Below, one piece after another: positions 33,921 through 45,049 of a stretch of 64,000 nt of DNA (position 1 is its first letter; every line of letters starts with the position of its first letter). The position numbers and the translations under genes were made by a program. A model generated the notes under the pieces. The model was not told where the DNA came from. It did no database searches and was given only the letters and a program-made list of their open reading frames with translations. The DNA is from Schistosoma haematobium (Eukaryota; Platyhelminthes; Trematoda; Strigeidida; Schistosomatidae). The DNA is taken from assembly GCF_000699445.3 (NCBI RefSeq), contig NC_067196.1, positions 92,660,864 through 92,724,863 of the forward strand, written 5' to 3'.

Positions 33921-34143
33921 AAAGTGGTTGTACCTTCTTTAACTGAAAGAATTACTTTTGGTTGTACCTTACCGTTTCTCCCATTATTATTGTTATTTCA
34001 CTACCATACACTAATCTGTGGTCGTCATTGTTCTCTCTCCCTCCTTTTTATACACATCCAAATATAATTCTATAGATGAATAATTTTCTTAATTAATAGT
34101 GAGAAGAATAATTCATTGTTGATTACAATTATTATTACTATTG

Positions 34144-34540
34144 TGGTGAACAGAACACGGATGGTGACAACTGAGTTGAGTCGGCGGTGCGTTGACCTCC
34201 ACAGCTCCGTCGACCTGCGTGGGCCATGACATCTGATATCCACCCGGTACCTGGGACGCTTAGTACTCATACCCCGCCCGCCTGCTGAGCCATCTGCATC
34301 CGATTTCCGCTCAGCAGCAGCACACCCCACTGCTCCTCCTCGTCGACAGCACCCGCTACAGCCACCGCAGCCCCGCCAGAATACTCCACTCGACGCGACC
34401 TCCCCGCACCAGACTGCCCCAACCGGCACCTCAGCTCCAGGCCCGCAGCGGCGTCCGCAGAACAGCATGGTTGGCTGCGACACCAAATGCAGTGAACAGA
34501 ACACGGGTGGGTACAACTGCATTTCGCACGGCCTAACATT
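34144..34540. repeat. GC-rich repeat unit with direct repeats, unidentified
   Basis: Clearly GC-rich in an AT-rich window. GTGAACAGAACACGG occurs at 34146-34160 and 34492-34506, 346 bp apart, each followed by a TGG...ACAACTG-like stretch. That implies one full unit plus the start of another. Open frames on both strands are Pro/Ala/Arg-rich with no recognised domain. It could be a tandem satellite unit or part of an uncharacterised element. Confidence 0.6.
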
Positions 34541-34654
34541 ACAGAGTTACTTGGTAAAATAGAAAAACCATATAGTAAATCGTTAATTTGCGAAATATCA
34601 ATCCATCATATCAAACCGGAATGTTGCTGTTGCAATTATCAATCCATTGTCTTA

Positions 34655-34800
34655 CATCTCGTTATTCATGCGTTTTTACAAATCGCATTGTGTTCCCGCT
34701 CTTCCTTTCTTGACCTTCTCCCATCCTCTGCTGCCAGACATTTTGCTCTTAACTCGCGTCATATATTACTTACATCAATATAAGTAGCACGCACCACACT
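34655..34800 (-). repeat. family H repeat fragment
   Basis: The reverse complement contains GATATAAGTAGTATATAACG-type sequence, ending TGTAATGTCTGGCAGCAG as at 7030-7090. Confidence 0.6.
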
Positions 34801-34826
34801 ATTATTATTACTATTATTATTGTTAC

Positions 34827-34862
<36 letters not shown>
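34801..34862. repeat. (TTA)n microsatellite
   Basis: About 62 bp of TTA/ATT units, slightly interrupted at the left end. Confidence 0.95.
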
Positions 34863-34863
<1 letters not shown>

Positions 34864-34864
34864 T

Positions 34865-35095
34865 ACTTGAATCTTTTCATTGATGTTCAGGACTAGAATT
34901 GATCAGTCACTTATTGGCATATGTGAATACTGTGCGTATTGCTTCGATGGCGTTTGAAGTAAATAGTAGTGGGTTCAAGTCCCCAGAAGTGAACATCAAC
35001 TATGAGATGCAGGTGCATCCAGCTGACGAGTTCCAATTAGAACAAAACAGACATTCTGTATTCCATTGTTAACCATTATCCATCTTTGCTTATAA
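34865..35095. mobile_element. SINE family B, inverted pair
   Basis: 34865-34945 is minus (TCAGGACTAGAATTGATCAG, CTTATTGGCATATGTGAATA). It joins at about 34948 to a plus-strand copy from GATGGCGTTTGAAGTAAATA through GGTGCATCCAGCTGACGAGT, with GAACAAAAC in place of GGACGAAAC. Confidence 0.75.
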
Positions 35096-35099
35096 TGAA

Positions 35100-35790
35100 A
35101 TTTAACAATAATTTTGTTTCTCAACTGTGTAATTGCAAAAACATCTTTCCAGTTAGAATTGTTTAACTATTCATGTATTAACTAAGAGGAAAAATAATTT
35201 GACACCGATCGATTGTTTAATGATAGTTAATTCAATGTTTTTTCTATTACTTTATACTATTGGGAGTTAAAAAATGGAAATGAGTTTAGTTGATACAAAA
35301 TTGAGGCTCACTTAATTTGTTATATATCTGCTATCTTGAGGTCAGTCAATGTGCCCTATGAGATCTAAACCTATTTTAGATAATTTACTCTCATTATAGG
35401 TTAATTTCTTCCAGAATGTCATAGTTTCACTGTGTCTGTGACTACGAAACTGAATTAACTGAGTTTAAATCGACTGGTTAACATCGATTTATTGGATGTT
35501 GTCGATAATTCTTGCTAATGGATACTAACTAGAATAACATGCCGATTATCAGACAGTATGAAGACCAATGAAAACATGCTAGATATCATCTATGAGATAA
35601 ACTGTAGCTGTTGGACAAAACGTCTGTCTCCTCCACTTCTATCTTTGTGAACATCAGTTAGCTTTTAAGTGCCAAAACATAGCTTTGATTATAATAAGAG
35701 ATGTAGAAAATTATGAACATAAATTCAATCTGCAAAATAATAAAAATATTGAGCAGAGGAAGGATAAGTCAAACTAGAAAATTCCCAGAA
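35100..35790. other. unassigned AT-rich DNA
   Basis: No coding or repeat signal recognised. Confidence 0.3.
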
Positions 35791-35794
35791 CATT

Positions 35795-35950
35795 GTCATT
35801 AGATAGACATATTTAGTGTTATTTGAGACACTTCACCTGGATGTATCTGTATCTTAGTGTTGAGAATTCCATTAGAAATCGAACACATTGGTTTTGGCTT
35901 CAAGTACCAAAGCGTTATCGACTGAGCTTTCGAGCCCTGATAGCTAATAA
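35795..35950 (-). mobile_element. diverged tRNA-headed SINE (B-like)
   Basis: On minus: AAGCTCAGTCGATAACGC (A-box-like), GTGTTCGATTTC (B-box-like), AATTCTCAACACTAAGATAC, CATCCAGGTGAAGTGTCTCA. The layout parallels family B, with the hammerhead core lost. Confidence 0.55.
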
Positions 35951-36009
35951 TATATTCATTAGGTACGATGTCATTAATAATAATGGTTTGAATCATTACG
36001 ATACAGATT

Positions 36010-36145
36010 CAGATTTGGGTAGTAAGAACAGAAGGCCTACGGCCTATGTTATTCCTTTTCTAGTATGCTTCTGTGAGTATCCAGTCTTCTCATGAATGAG
36101 TCAATTGAAAGTGCGGACACCACCGCTTCGAGCAGCAGGTTAAGT
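36010..36145 (-). pseudogene. CR1-like LINE C-terminal fragment
   Basis: The minus strand reads LEAVVSALSIDSFMRRLDTH, then a stop and the (R)P.AFCS ending, comparable to the fragment at 20757-20930. Confidence 0.5.
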
Positions 36146-36149
36146 AATA

Positions 36150-36985
36150 GTGGACAGTTAGGATACAGTTGGATGATCTAGACTTCAAAGATGATCTGAC
36201 TCTTCTATCGTATATCCAATAATAAATGTACAAGACGACCAGTATAGCAGCAGCCTCACTAGCAGCAGTAGGTCTCAATCTACACAAATGAAAAACAAAG
36301 ATTATCCGATACAACATAACATGCACCAATCAAATCACACTTGATGGAAAAGATTTGGAAGATGTAAAAACCTTTACATATCTGTGTAGCATAATTGATA
36401 AACACGGTGGATCTGATGCACTTGTGAAAGCGCTAATCGGCAAAATAAGAGGAACATATTTACACTTGAAGAAGATCTGAAACTCAACACAACTGTCCAC
36501 AATCCAACATTAAGGTCACAATTTTCAATACAAATGTCAATACACTTCTACTATATGCGACGGAAACATGGAGAACTACCACAACCATCATCCAGAATAT
36601 ACGAGTGTTTATTAACAGTTGTCTATGCAAAATACTTCGGATTCGTTGACCAAACACTATCAGAAACAACCTACTATAGGAGAGAACAAACCAGATTCTA
36701 GTGGAGGAAGAAATCAGGAAGAAGTGATGGAAGTGGAAAGGATACACATTGAGGAGAGCACCGAACTGCATCACAAGGTAAGCCCTCACATGGAATCGTC
36801 AAGGCCAAATGAGGAGACGAGGAAGACCAGAGAACACATTTCTTTGAGAAATGGAGACAGGTATGAGAAGAATGAACGAGAATTGAGTATAAGTGGAAAG
36901 GTATGTCGAGGACAGAATGTGTTGTAGAATGCTGGTTGACAGTCTATGCTCCTCCACGAGGAGTAACAGGCGTAAGTAAGATCAC
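36150..36985 (+). mobile_element. RTE-type LINE (SR2-like), longer copy with altered catalytic box
   Basis: Begins QLDDLDFKDDLTLLS, then two stops, TSIAAASLAAVGLNLHK, ITLDGKDLEDVKTFTYLCSI, KHGGSDALVKALIGKIRGTY. It continues to the C-terminus and ends CCTCCACGAGGAGTAACAGG CGTAAGTAAG. The RTE catalytic motif FADD is FKDD here. The same change and the same double TAA occur at 45.2-46.1 kb. Confidence 0.85.
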
Positions 36986-36989
36986 ATTA

Positions 36990-37464
36990 AATTAGTGTTA
37001 TCTTGTTACTATGCCTTTTTTCATTGTGAACTATGTTACTTATCTACAATTTTCTATTCGATAAAAAGTTTTTTACTAAATTTTTCTATAGCACATATAT
37101 ACAACTTTAGGAAATGGGAAAATACTCATATTATTCCGCTTCAGTTAGTGTATTTTACTGATTCAAATTGAGAAAAAGAGGAGAAAAAGGAAAATTTTCT
37201 TTTGTGTGTGTGTGTTTGTGTGTGTTAAAAAAAAACAAACAAAACACCGAATAAAGTTTCTTCTTCTATATTCGTGACAAAATGAAGTGAATAGATTAGA
37301 AATGAAAAACTATATATCAGACTAGACAATCATGGATAGTAGTTGTTGTCTAGGGAATCATCTGTTAGTCATTTTGTATCATTATACATCAGTTAACTTA
37401 GAGATTATTGTTCCCAGTAAATTTTCTATTGAATAGTATAGTTACATATACTAAAAAAGATATT
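36990..37464. other. unassigned AT-rich DNA with a short TG run
   Basis: (TG)n-like tract at about 37203-37225; nothing else recognised. Confidence 0.4.
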
Positions 37465-37605
37465 CTGGTTACTTACTTACTTACTTACTTACGCTTCTTA
37501 CTCCCAATGGAGCATAGGTTGCCGATCAGAATTCTCCAACCTACTCTGTCCTGGGCCTTCCTTTCCAGTTCTGTCCAATTTTTGTTCATTTTTCTGGTAG
37601 GTAAA
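37465..37605 (-). mobile_element. RTE 3' end with TTAC-repeat tail
   Basis: Plus strand shows (TTAC)n, then GCTTCTTACTCCCAATGGAG and CCTTTCCAGTTCTGTCC, i.e. only the last about 110 bp of the LINE plus tail. Confidence 0.8.
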
Positions 37606-37644
37606 GTTTAAATCAATTGTATGATTGATTGATTACTTTATGAT

Positions 37645-38130
37645 AAGCAAAGATAGTTAGTGTTTAAAAATGGAATACAAAATGTCTATTTTGTCTTATT
37701 TAGGACTTGTCAGCTGGATCTACCTACATTTCAGAGTTGATGATCACTTCGGGACTCGAACCAAGTATCGTTCGTTCTGAATGGAATCACGTTGTCCACT
37801 TAGCTACTGAGTTCAGATAGCCACTAGCTTGAGCAATGAGGTCAGGTTTAATTCATTTTTATCGGTTGTTTGAATTATTCCATCGATGTTTAGGACTGGA
37901 ATTGATTACTCTCTAAAATCCAGATACATCCAGCTAGTGAGTCCAAAATAAGACGAAACGATCATTCTGAGTTGCAATGCTAGCCACTATCCACCTCTGC
38001 TTATAACCCTTGTGACTTAAGACAATATCCAAGGAATTCATACAGGATGCACATTTTCCCAAATGAGGCTGATCAATTTCAGTCCTAAACATCAATGGGA
38101 AGATCCGAACAACCAATACAAATAGATTAC
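37645..38130. mobile_element. SINE family B, inverted pair
   Basis: 37645-37910 minus (tRNA-like head at CACTTAGCTACTGAGTTCAG, GGACTCGAACC). From about 37915 a plus copy runs CATCCAGCTAGTGAGTCC, AGACGAAACGATC, GCTAGCCACTATCCACC to AGTCCTAAACATCAATGGGA. Confidence 0.8.
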
Positions 38131-38435
38131 TACATTTGATATGATTTATATGGTTCATACCAGCTATTTAGCAGTCCATTTTAATAAACTGGGTTAAAAT
38201 CTTCATGGTAATGTTTTCATTGATTTTTCGGATGATATCATCAAGACATATTCTCATAAGAAATGAGATTTTTTTTAATTATTTAAAAGAAACCATCTCA
38301 GTCTATTTTACTCTAGTTATACAGTCACTTGACTTTTCACATTTTGTTCTATTCAATTACCTGTAAACTATTTTGTTCGATTGATCTCTAATTGTTTGAC
38401 GCTTTTATGTCAGTAGAAGGGTTGTGGAAATTATG
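38131..38435. other. unassigned AT-rich DNA
   Basis: Nothing recognised. Confidence 0.3.
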
Positions 38436-38439
38436 AATT

Positions 38440-38775
38440 TTTTGACTGAGATTATGAATCGACTGATGTTACACCACCATCGAAAACCTGGAAGCACTGG
38501 ACAGAAGTTTCGTCTCGTTGTCGGAATCCTTAACAGTGTGCGTCCATGATCCCCACTTGCGGAATTCGAACCAAAGGCCTTCCCACTCACGCGCGAACGC
38601 TTAACCTCTAGTCCAATGAGTCGGTCGGCCTCCAACGGTATTAGTGTCTGACCTCGACCAATCTGCGAAATTGCGAGACTATCTTCCATTGTACTGAGGT
38701 AGATACCTGTATCTACCCGATAGGGATTATCTCCACTGGTCACCGCTTCTCACTAGAACTTCCAGAATTGTATAG
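38440..38775 (-). mobile_element. SINE family A, near full length
   Basis: Minus strand: upstream block TCTAGTGAGAAGCGGTGACC, GATAGTCTCGCAATTTCGCA, A-box region CATTGGACTAGAGG, GGTTCGAATTCC, core CTGTTAAGGATTCC (mutated), then the tail. Confidence 0.82.
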
Positions 38776-38779
38776 ACTG

Positions 38780-39104
38780 ATAAATTTGATCAGTACAGAA
38801 ATGTTTAGGGAAAATGATTGTTCATAACGATGTAATCAAAATGAATGAGTATCACACATTTTGCAATCAGGGGAATTACTTACGTCTTCTTCAAGTATCT
38901 ACTGATATATTTCCTAGAATAATGACAAAAGGTTCACAACTAAATTATCATGTTGAGAAAACATAGTAAAAGCAAATACTGATTGGATTTGATAGAATAA
39001 TAATGACAATTTGAGAAATATTTTCAGTTATTGAGTAAATTACAAGTCTAATGGGTTAGAGATGTTTTGGATTAATAACAGATTAAATGTAAACAACACA
39101 ACAG
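38780..39104. other. unassigned AT-rich DNA
   Basis: Nothing recognised. Confidence 0.3.
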
Positions 39105-39320
39105 TATGGAGTTTTTTGGATTGGTTGAAGTTAGACACTATCACCGTTGGATGCCAACTTAGTAGTCTACAGGTTAAGTATTTGCTTGCAAGACCTAATG
39201 TCCTGGTTCCGAATCCCGAATGTAGGCCCGTGGATACCCGCTGCTGAGGAGTCCCATATTAGGACGAATTAACCGTCCAGTAATCTAAAGTTTTTAATGG
39301 TGATCTGACCACCATTAAAA
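39105..39320 (+). mobile_element. SINE family A
   Basis: ATTGGTTGAAGTTAGACACT, A-box region CTTAGTAGTCTACAGG, GGTTCCGAATCCC, then CTGCTGAGGAGTCCCATATT AGGACGAATT (GAAA lost) and the tail. Confidence 0.8.
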
Positions 39321-39358
39321 GATGTTAAAATATTTAAACAAAAAAACTCTCTTCAAGA

Positions 39359-39965
39359 AAAAAAATTACTTCTATTGCTCCTCGTGAAGGAGCATAGGCC
39401 AACCACCAGCATTCTCCATCCAACCCTGTCCTGGGCAATACTTTCGAGCTCCTTCCAGTTGTTATTCATTCTTTTCATATCTGCCTCTATTTCTCGACGT
39501 AATGTGTTCTTTGGCCTTCCGCTTTTCTGTTTCCCTTCGCGATTCCAAGTTAGGGTTTGCCTCGTAATGCAGTTTGATGATTTGCGTAATGTATGTCTTA
39601 TCCATTTTCAGTGTCTTTTCTTAATTTCCTCTTCAGCTAGAAGCTGGTTTGTCTTCTCCCAGAGAAGGCTGTTGCTGATGGTATCCGGTCAATGGATGTT
39701 GAGTATCTTGCTCAGAAAACTATTTATAAATACCTGTACATGTTTGATGATGGTAATTGTCGTAGTTCTTCAAGTTTCAGCTCCGTAAAGTAGAACTGTC
39801 TTGACGTTCGTATTGAAGATTCTGACTTCGATATTGGTTGAAAGTTGTTTTGAGTTCCATATATTCTTCAGTTGTAGGAATACAGCCCTTGCTTTGCCAA
39901 TCCTCGCCTTCACGTCTGCATCTGAACTTCCTGGTTCATCGATGATGCTTCCCAGGTATGAAAAA
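39359..39965 (-). mobile_element. RTE-type LINE (SR2-like), 5'-truncated
   Basis: Minus strand: [78 protein letters not shown], then [20 protein letters not shown]. The least damaged RTE C-terminus in the window. Confidence 0.85.
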
Positions 39966-39969
39966 ACAA

Positions 39970-40385
39970 AACTACAACCATGTTATTAACCTGGATAATA
40001 ACGATTCAATAAGGAATAATTCACGTGTTTATTCATTATTATATTATTATATAGAAGAAAGAAAAATACTCAAATGAACACAATGTCTTTAGTTGATAGG
40101 ATACCAAGAGAGAAAAAGAAAAAAAAAGGAGAACGAAAAATCATTATTCTTTCCCTATTTCATAATGACTGTAATGATCATAGATGAATTAAGAAAAAAG
40201 AAAAACGATAGTCAATCACATGATATTCATTCATCTATTTGTCTGAATAGATTTTTCTCATTGAATCTATTTGTTAAGGAGATACGTTTTTCAATGGGAA
40301 TAATTCACTTCGACATTTGTTCAGTTTCTTATTAAGATCAATAGACAATACAGCAAATGAGACTTATTAAGTTAAAAAAAATTTC
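39970..40385. other. unassigned AT-rich DNA
   Basis: The open frame at 40093-40335 is AT-driven with no domain. Confidence 0.3.
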
Positions 40386-40387
40386 CT

Positions 40388-40835
40388 CCAGGTTTTCAAT
40401 AATAGTCTAACATCAATTGGTTCATAATGTCAATCAAACCTTTAGTTATCAGTATAGGGGTTGTGGATATTATTAAGTGAATAGTTTCGTGAGGGAATTC
40501 TTGAAGTTCTAGTGAGAAGCCGTGATCAGTGGAGATAATCCTTGTAGGGTAGAGATAGGTATCTACCTCAGTACAATGGAAGATAGTCGCGCAATTTCAC
40601 AGATTGGTTGAGGTCAGACATTAACACCGTTGGATGCCGGATGGCTCAGTGGACTAGAAGTTAAGCGTTCGCGTGTGAGACGGAAGGCCTTGGGTTCGAA
40701 TCTTGCGAGAAGTCCGACATTGAGACGAAACTTCCGTTCAGTGCTTCCAGGTTTTCGATGGTGGTCTAGTATCAATCAGTTAATGATCTCAATCAAAAAC
40801 TTCATAATCTCCACAACCACTATACTGAAAGTTGT
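40388..40835 (+). mobile_element. SINE family A, tandem one-and-a-bit units
   Basis: Starts with a monomer tail (CTCCAGGTTTTCAATAATAG TCTAAC..) and runs directly into a full monomer: TTCTAGTGAGAAGCCGTGAT, tRNA-like head with GGATGGCTCAGTGGACTAGA, GGTTCGAATCTTGC, and the tail. The CTGAGGAG part of the ribozyme is deleted. Confidence 0.78.
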
Positions 40836-40864
40836 AAATCATTCATTTGGTGTTGTTTTTACTT

Positions 40865-41415
40865 GTATCTTCTCATGATTGTTTTAGGACTGCAATTAAT
40901 CAGTTTTTTGTTGGCATATGTAAATCTGGTGTGGATTGCCTAGATATAGGCTTACGTTACAAGCTTTCTAAGCAAAGATGGATAGTGGCTAGCAGTGGGA
41001 TCTAGTTCTATTTTGGACTCGTCAGCTAGATGTACCTACATCTCAGAGTTGATTTTTACTCTGTGACTCGAACTCACCACCGTCCGCTTCAAACGCTATC
41101 CACTTAGCTACTGAATCCTGATAACCACTTGCTTGTACAATGAAGTGAAGTTTAAATTCATTTGATGTTGTATTACTTATATCTTCCCATTGTTATTAGG
41201 ACTGCAATTAATCAGTCTTATGTTGGCATATGTACATCCTGTACGGATTGCCTCGATATAACCTTAAGTTACAAGCTTTTTAAGCAAAGATGGAGTCTCG
41301 GATTAAAAATCAACTCTGGAATGCAGTTACATCCAGCTGATGAATCCCAAATAGGATGAAATGCGCGTTAAACTGAATTTCACTGCTAACCACTATCCAT
41401 CTTTGCTTAAAAAGT
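40865..41415. mobile_element. SINE family B, tandem plus inverted units
   Basis: A full minus monomer (40865-41163) contains the A/B-box head and CTGACGAGTCCAAAATAG on minus. It is followed by the start of a second minus monomer (41165-41297), then an inverted plus piece with CATCCAGCTGATGAATCCCA, GGATGAAATGC and ACCACTATCCATCTTTGCTT. Two monomers in direct tandem support amplification from circular or dimeric RNA. Confidence 0.8.
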
Positions 41416-41591
41416 TATAAATCATGTTAAATCATTTTTCCTAATAACTAGAGTTTTTGTGATGATTAACTATACTACTTAAATGTTTACAATTAAGAAT
41501 GAATAAGATTTTATCATGGAACTCAAAAGTTGAATATTATTTATCTGAACCTCTGGAAAGATACAGTCAGTGATGTAATTCACAGTAGATT

Positions 41592-42015
41592 AATTAGGTG
41601 GTTTTCTTAGAAGGGCCACACTCGGAGCCTTCGACTCAAAGGTCTGATCCACAAGGCAGTGAAGCAACGTCAGGAGATAAAGTCCCATGATAGCCGGTGA
41701 CCAATCATTGGTTTATACACCATTTGTTCTCTCAGGACCCTGGAGCCTATGTACACCATCGGTTTCGAATCAGAGTTTTCCAATTCCTCCACGTGAATCC
41801 TCCGTATCTACCCATCCGGTTAAAGTGCCGGACATTCGCTTTTCGTCCTGTCAATTTCGTAACCAACACCTCCGCCTTGAGAGAGCAGTGAGTTGAGCTT
41901 CCCTGACAGTGGCTGTACAAACGTGGTTATGTGAGAGTATTTTGAGAGGTAGAGCTGACTCTCGTCACCCCCTCAACCGTACCAGGGTATTTGGGGGGAT
42001 GCTGAAGAATATATT
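41592..42015 (+). repeat. family E interspersed repeat
   Basis: Shares TGATAGCCGGTGACCAA, CACCATTTGTTC, TTCCAATTCCTCC, TGCCGGACATTCGCTTTTCG and CCTCAACCGTACCAGGG with 7706-8110. Confidence 0.7.
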
Positions 42016-42269
42016 GAAAAACAATAAAATAGATCATTGAAATTAGATAAGTCTTATCAGTTCTTTGTTTATATGAGCTACAGTCACTAAATATACAAGA
42101 ACAGGATATAGACTTTTCTGCCTTAAGATTAATGTGCGTTTACAAATTTGGGGTTAGATCAATTTTATTTGAATCAGATATTCGTCAATGCATTTTTTAG
42201 ATTTCCATTAACATAAAATGATAGATCAATATCTATTGACCGTTCGTTATGTTGGATCCACAAAGGACT

Positions 42270-42605
42270 CTGTTACTTACTTACTTACGCCTGTTACTCC
42301 CAATGGATCATAGGCCGCCGACCAGAATTCTCCAACACATTCTGTCCTGAGCCTTCTTTTCTAGTTCCATCCAATTCTTGTTCTCCCCCACAGCACGTTG
42401 TTGCTAATAGTGTCCGGCCAATGGATCTGAAGTATTTTGCGTAGACAACTGTTAATAAACACCTGTATGTTCTGGATGATGGTTGTGATAGCTCTCCATG
42501 TTTCTGTCGCATACAGTAAAACTGTCTTTACATTTGTATTGAAAATTGTGACTTTGGTGTTGGATTGTGGATAGTTGTGTTGAGTTCCAGATGTTGTTGA
42601 GTTTT
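42270..42605 (-). mobile_element. RTE-type LINE (SR2-like), internally deleted
   Basis: Plus strand CTTACTTACTTACGCCTGTT followed by the 3' end. After CCATCCAATTCTTGTTC it jumps to CTCCCCCACAGCACGTTGTT, a deletion of about 140 bp relative to 30.7 kb. Confidence 0.8.
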
Positions 42606-42913
42606 TATACCTACCTAATATTTTTTAGTGTTGATCGAGTTTGATCTACCAAGCTGTATTCTGACCACTGATCTAAGTAATTTGACGTTGCAGGCATTAT
42701 GTTTCAATATTGATCGGTTGGTGATAATCGACTTAAGCATCCTGCTATTTGATTATAGTTCACAATTGTAGTATCCATCCATTTGAAAGCATTCCTTTAA
42801 TAAATTAGTCACTGTAACTTATAATCACATTTTGTATTGACTGATATGACTAGTTGTGAATCTACACATAAACATAATATTTTATCAATGACAGAATTCC
42901 TGTATGAATAATT
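42606..42913. other. unassigned AT-rich DNA
   Basis: Nothing recognised. Confidence 0.3.
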
Positions 42914-43080
42914 TTTTGTGGTTAGCTTTTGTTTTAGCGAGTTAGTTTTCTATGGGATGAGGTCGCTAACCCCATGCCCAACCCTCCTCCTTTATCCGGG
43001 CGGAGTTTGGTTTGGATAATGCTGGTCGGCGGCCTATGCTCCATTAGGAGTAACAGGCGTAAGTAAATAAGTAAGTAAGA
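42914..43080 (+). repeat. family G module fused to an RTE 3' end
   Basis: GGTTAGCTTTTGTTTTAGCG through GCCCAACCCTCCTCC (G) runs into GGATAATGCTGGTCGGCGGC, CTATGCTCCATTAGGAGTAA and CAGGCGTAAGTAAATAAG (RTE tail). Confidence 0.65.
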
Positions 43081-43152
43081 ATTCTTGTATATTATATTCC
43101 GATCAAAATATTGAAAACACAATTTGAGCGAAGAAATATTTCTCATTTTACG

Positions 43153-43335
43153 TTCGAGCTCGAGATTGATAGATCTTGGGTTAGAATCTCACGAGGCAGG
43201 ATCGTGAATGCTCACTTCTAAGTAGTTTGACAGTAGGACGAAACGGCAGTCCAGTGCTTTGAAGTTTTCCGTGATGGTCTAGATTCAATTGACTCATGAT
43301 CTCAACTATTAGAATTACTAATAATATCCACACAA
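43153..43335 (+). mobile_element. SINE family A, 5'-truncated
   Basis: Starts inside the tRNA head (CGAGCTCGAGATTGATAG), then CACTTCTAAGTAGTTTGACA, GGACGAAACGGCAGTCCAGT and the tail. The 5' half of the ribozyme core is lost. Confidence 0.78.
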
Positions 43336-43509
43336 AAAACTTTTCTCTGATTAGAAAATCAATTACCTACCTTTTTTCCCCAGTTAGACAATCAATCTAA
43401 AAGGAAAAGTGAATTTTTCGATTTCATAAATTATTCACTCATTGTGTATTCTGAAAGCACATCAATCCATTCACAACCTAAGCAACATTGAATCATATCT
43501 GAATATGAA

Positions 43510-43725
43510 TTAAGAGTAAGAAAAAAAACAAAAAACAAAATAGAATGAGAATAGGACAGTAAGAATTGACAAATATATCACATTTTGGCATAAGTCAACT
43601 ATTCTATTATGAGAAAATATAGAATTTACAAAAAAGATGAATTTGTTTCCAGGTTGTCTGAATTCACATTTGCATAGAGATAGAATCAATATGAATACCA
43701 AGAGGGGAAAACTATCGATCTTCAT
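43510..43725 (-). CDS. small secreted-type ORF, possible micro-exon-gene first exon
   Basis: ATG at 43725 opens a 71-aa frame. Residues 1-20 look like a signal peptide: Lys at 2, then a leucine/isoleucine/valine core (PLLVFILILSL) and a CKC/EF cleavage-like site. A possible donor (TTTT|gtaaat) lies after about residue 32, which would give a signal-peptide exon as in schistosome micro-exon genes. The frame also stays open to 43510 with a second hydrophobic segment. No repeat homology was seen. AT-rich codon use means this could be chance, so the functional call is tentative. Confidence 0.3.
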   Translation of the reverse strand: MKIDSFPLLVFILILSLCKCEFRQPGNKFIFFVNSIFSHNRIVDLCQNVIYLSILTVLFSFYFVFCFFSYS

Positions 43726-43802
43726 TGAAGTCAAAATGTGAAATATAGTTAACAAAAAGAAGATGATATAGAAGAATGATATGTATGGAATTGTACTTTA
43801 GT

Positions 43803-44262
43803 GAGGTCACACATTTAGATGTCAATTGGATCAGACGATGTTGTCGGTAGGATCATCAGTTTTATAGTCCAAAATTTGTTTTTAATTGGATTGTATGTTG
43901 ATTGTCATCGTAATACACCTGTCGGTCATCCTCATATACAATCATCGACTTAAATCGCATTAGTGTTTAACAGAATTTTGCACAATCATTTATCTGGACA
44001 GACAATCAGAGGAACGAAGCGAAGAGAAGAGAGCGAAGAAAAATGATGCGCGGTGGAGAAGGTATGTGAGTCGACTCCATTCAATCAAGCGTTAATCGAT
44101 ATTTATAGCCGAACAAAAATAAGCTACAGACATGCGATGAGTAGTATAAGATGTACGCACACATGCTCATATAGGAACAGTCAAGGTTGATAAGTGAATA
44201 ATTAACAAGGTGAAAACGCAACTCAAGAGGAATGGATAAATTGGCTTATCCATAAGCTAGTC
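43803..44262 (+). repeat. family C LTR-like repeat
   Basis: TTTAGTGAGGTCACACATTT to TTGGCTTATCCATAAGCTAG. Same layout as 31330-31860 with an internal loss around the AATAAGTCAAATAACGAG segment. Confidence 0.72.
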
Positions 44263-44267
44263 CTACA

Positions 44268-44336
44268 GGAGGTTAGTCACGGCTCGGATAGCTCAGTGGT
44301 AACGTCTCTGACTGTGAAGCTGGGTGACACGAGATA
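44268..44336 (+). mobile_element. SINE family D, tRNA head fragment
   Basis: AGTCACGGCTCGGATAGCTC AGTGGTAACGTCTCTGACTG ... GGGTGACACGAGAT, the same head as 59953-60012. Confidence 0.75.
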
Positions 44337-44760
44337 TTTATCCATAATCATATGACTTATAGTTAGTGACTTTATAGACAATTAAAAATCTCCAGAGTAA
44401 TTTAGAAAAACTGAACTGGATTTTGGTGTACAAATTGAAATTTCACAGGCTACCGACCCACAATAACCCATGAGATTTCCATGGTACGTCAAGTCAGAGT
44501 TATCAAATATTTAGCTCTCTATGATCAGATTAAGTACTGTTGAAGACTAATCTTGAAGCAGGTTTTTACATTTTGATGGTAATAAAGTAGCAAACACTCT
44601 AGAATTCCGCTTAAGGTGTTCAAAATGCTCTGGATTTTTTATCGTTCTTGCCAAACAGTTTTCCAAATTGAAGTATCACTGAATGAATAATGACTCTCTA
44701 GCACTTTCTATTTGATTAAAATCATTCATTGTCTCAATTCCAATACGTAGAAAACTAATG
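44337..44760. other. unassigned AT-rich DNA
   Basis: Nothing recognised. Confidence 0.3.
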
Positions 44761-44761
44761 G

Positions 44762-45045
44762 GTCAGTCAGTCAGTCAGCTACAACGTAGGATCAGGCACA
44801 TATATGCATCAGTCCAAGGTGCCACATATCATTAGCACAACAAGATGAACACCGAATTCATAGAAGTAGTTACTTCAATGGTAGTAATATATAAAATAAA
44901 GATTGTGTATAATGATATAGTACAAAGAGAAAGAATAATTTCATAGAAAGAAAGATATGAAGCGATTTTAATCTCACGGTTTAAGGGAAAACAGAGAGTG
45001 TATACACATACACTATTGTGATCGATTCTGAACCATGTCACACAC
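44762..45045 (-). mobile_element. LINE 3' UTR with CTGA tail
   Basis: Plus strand CAGTCAGTCAGTCAGCTACA ACGTAGG is the inverted tail. The body matches 2830-3060 in reverse (AGATGAACACCGAATTCATA and so on). Confidence 0.72.
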
Positions 45046-45049
45046 AATC

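Noticed and set aside
34070..34522. 150-aa Cys/Gly/Arg-rich frame on minus
   Set aside because: Driven by the GC-rich block and runs on into AT-rich flank; no domain and no conserved start.
36484..36789. Recurring hydrophobic frame ([14 protein letters not shown] type)
   Set aside because: Antisense of the RTE RT C-terminus; the 45404-45709 frame is the same thing.
37465..37495. Telomere-like or CRISPR-like repeat array
   Set aside because: It is a TTAC tail of an RTE element, with no spacers; the sequence is eukaryotic.
39801..39989. Hydrophobic 62-aa plus-strand frame
   Set aside because: Antisense of an RTE copy whose true frame is on minus.
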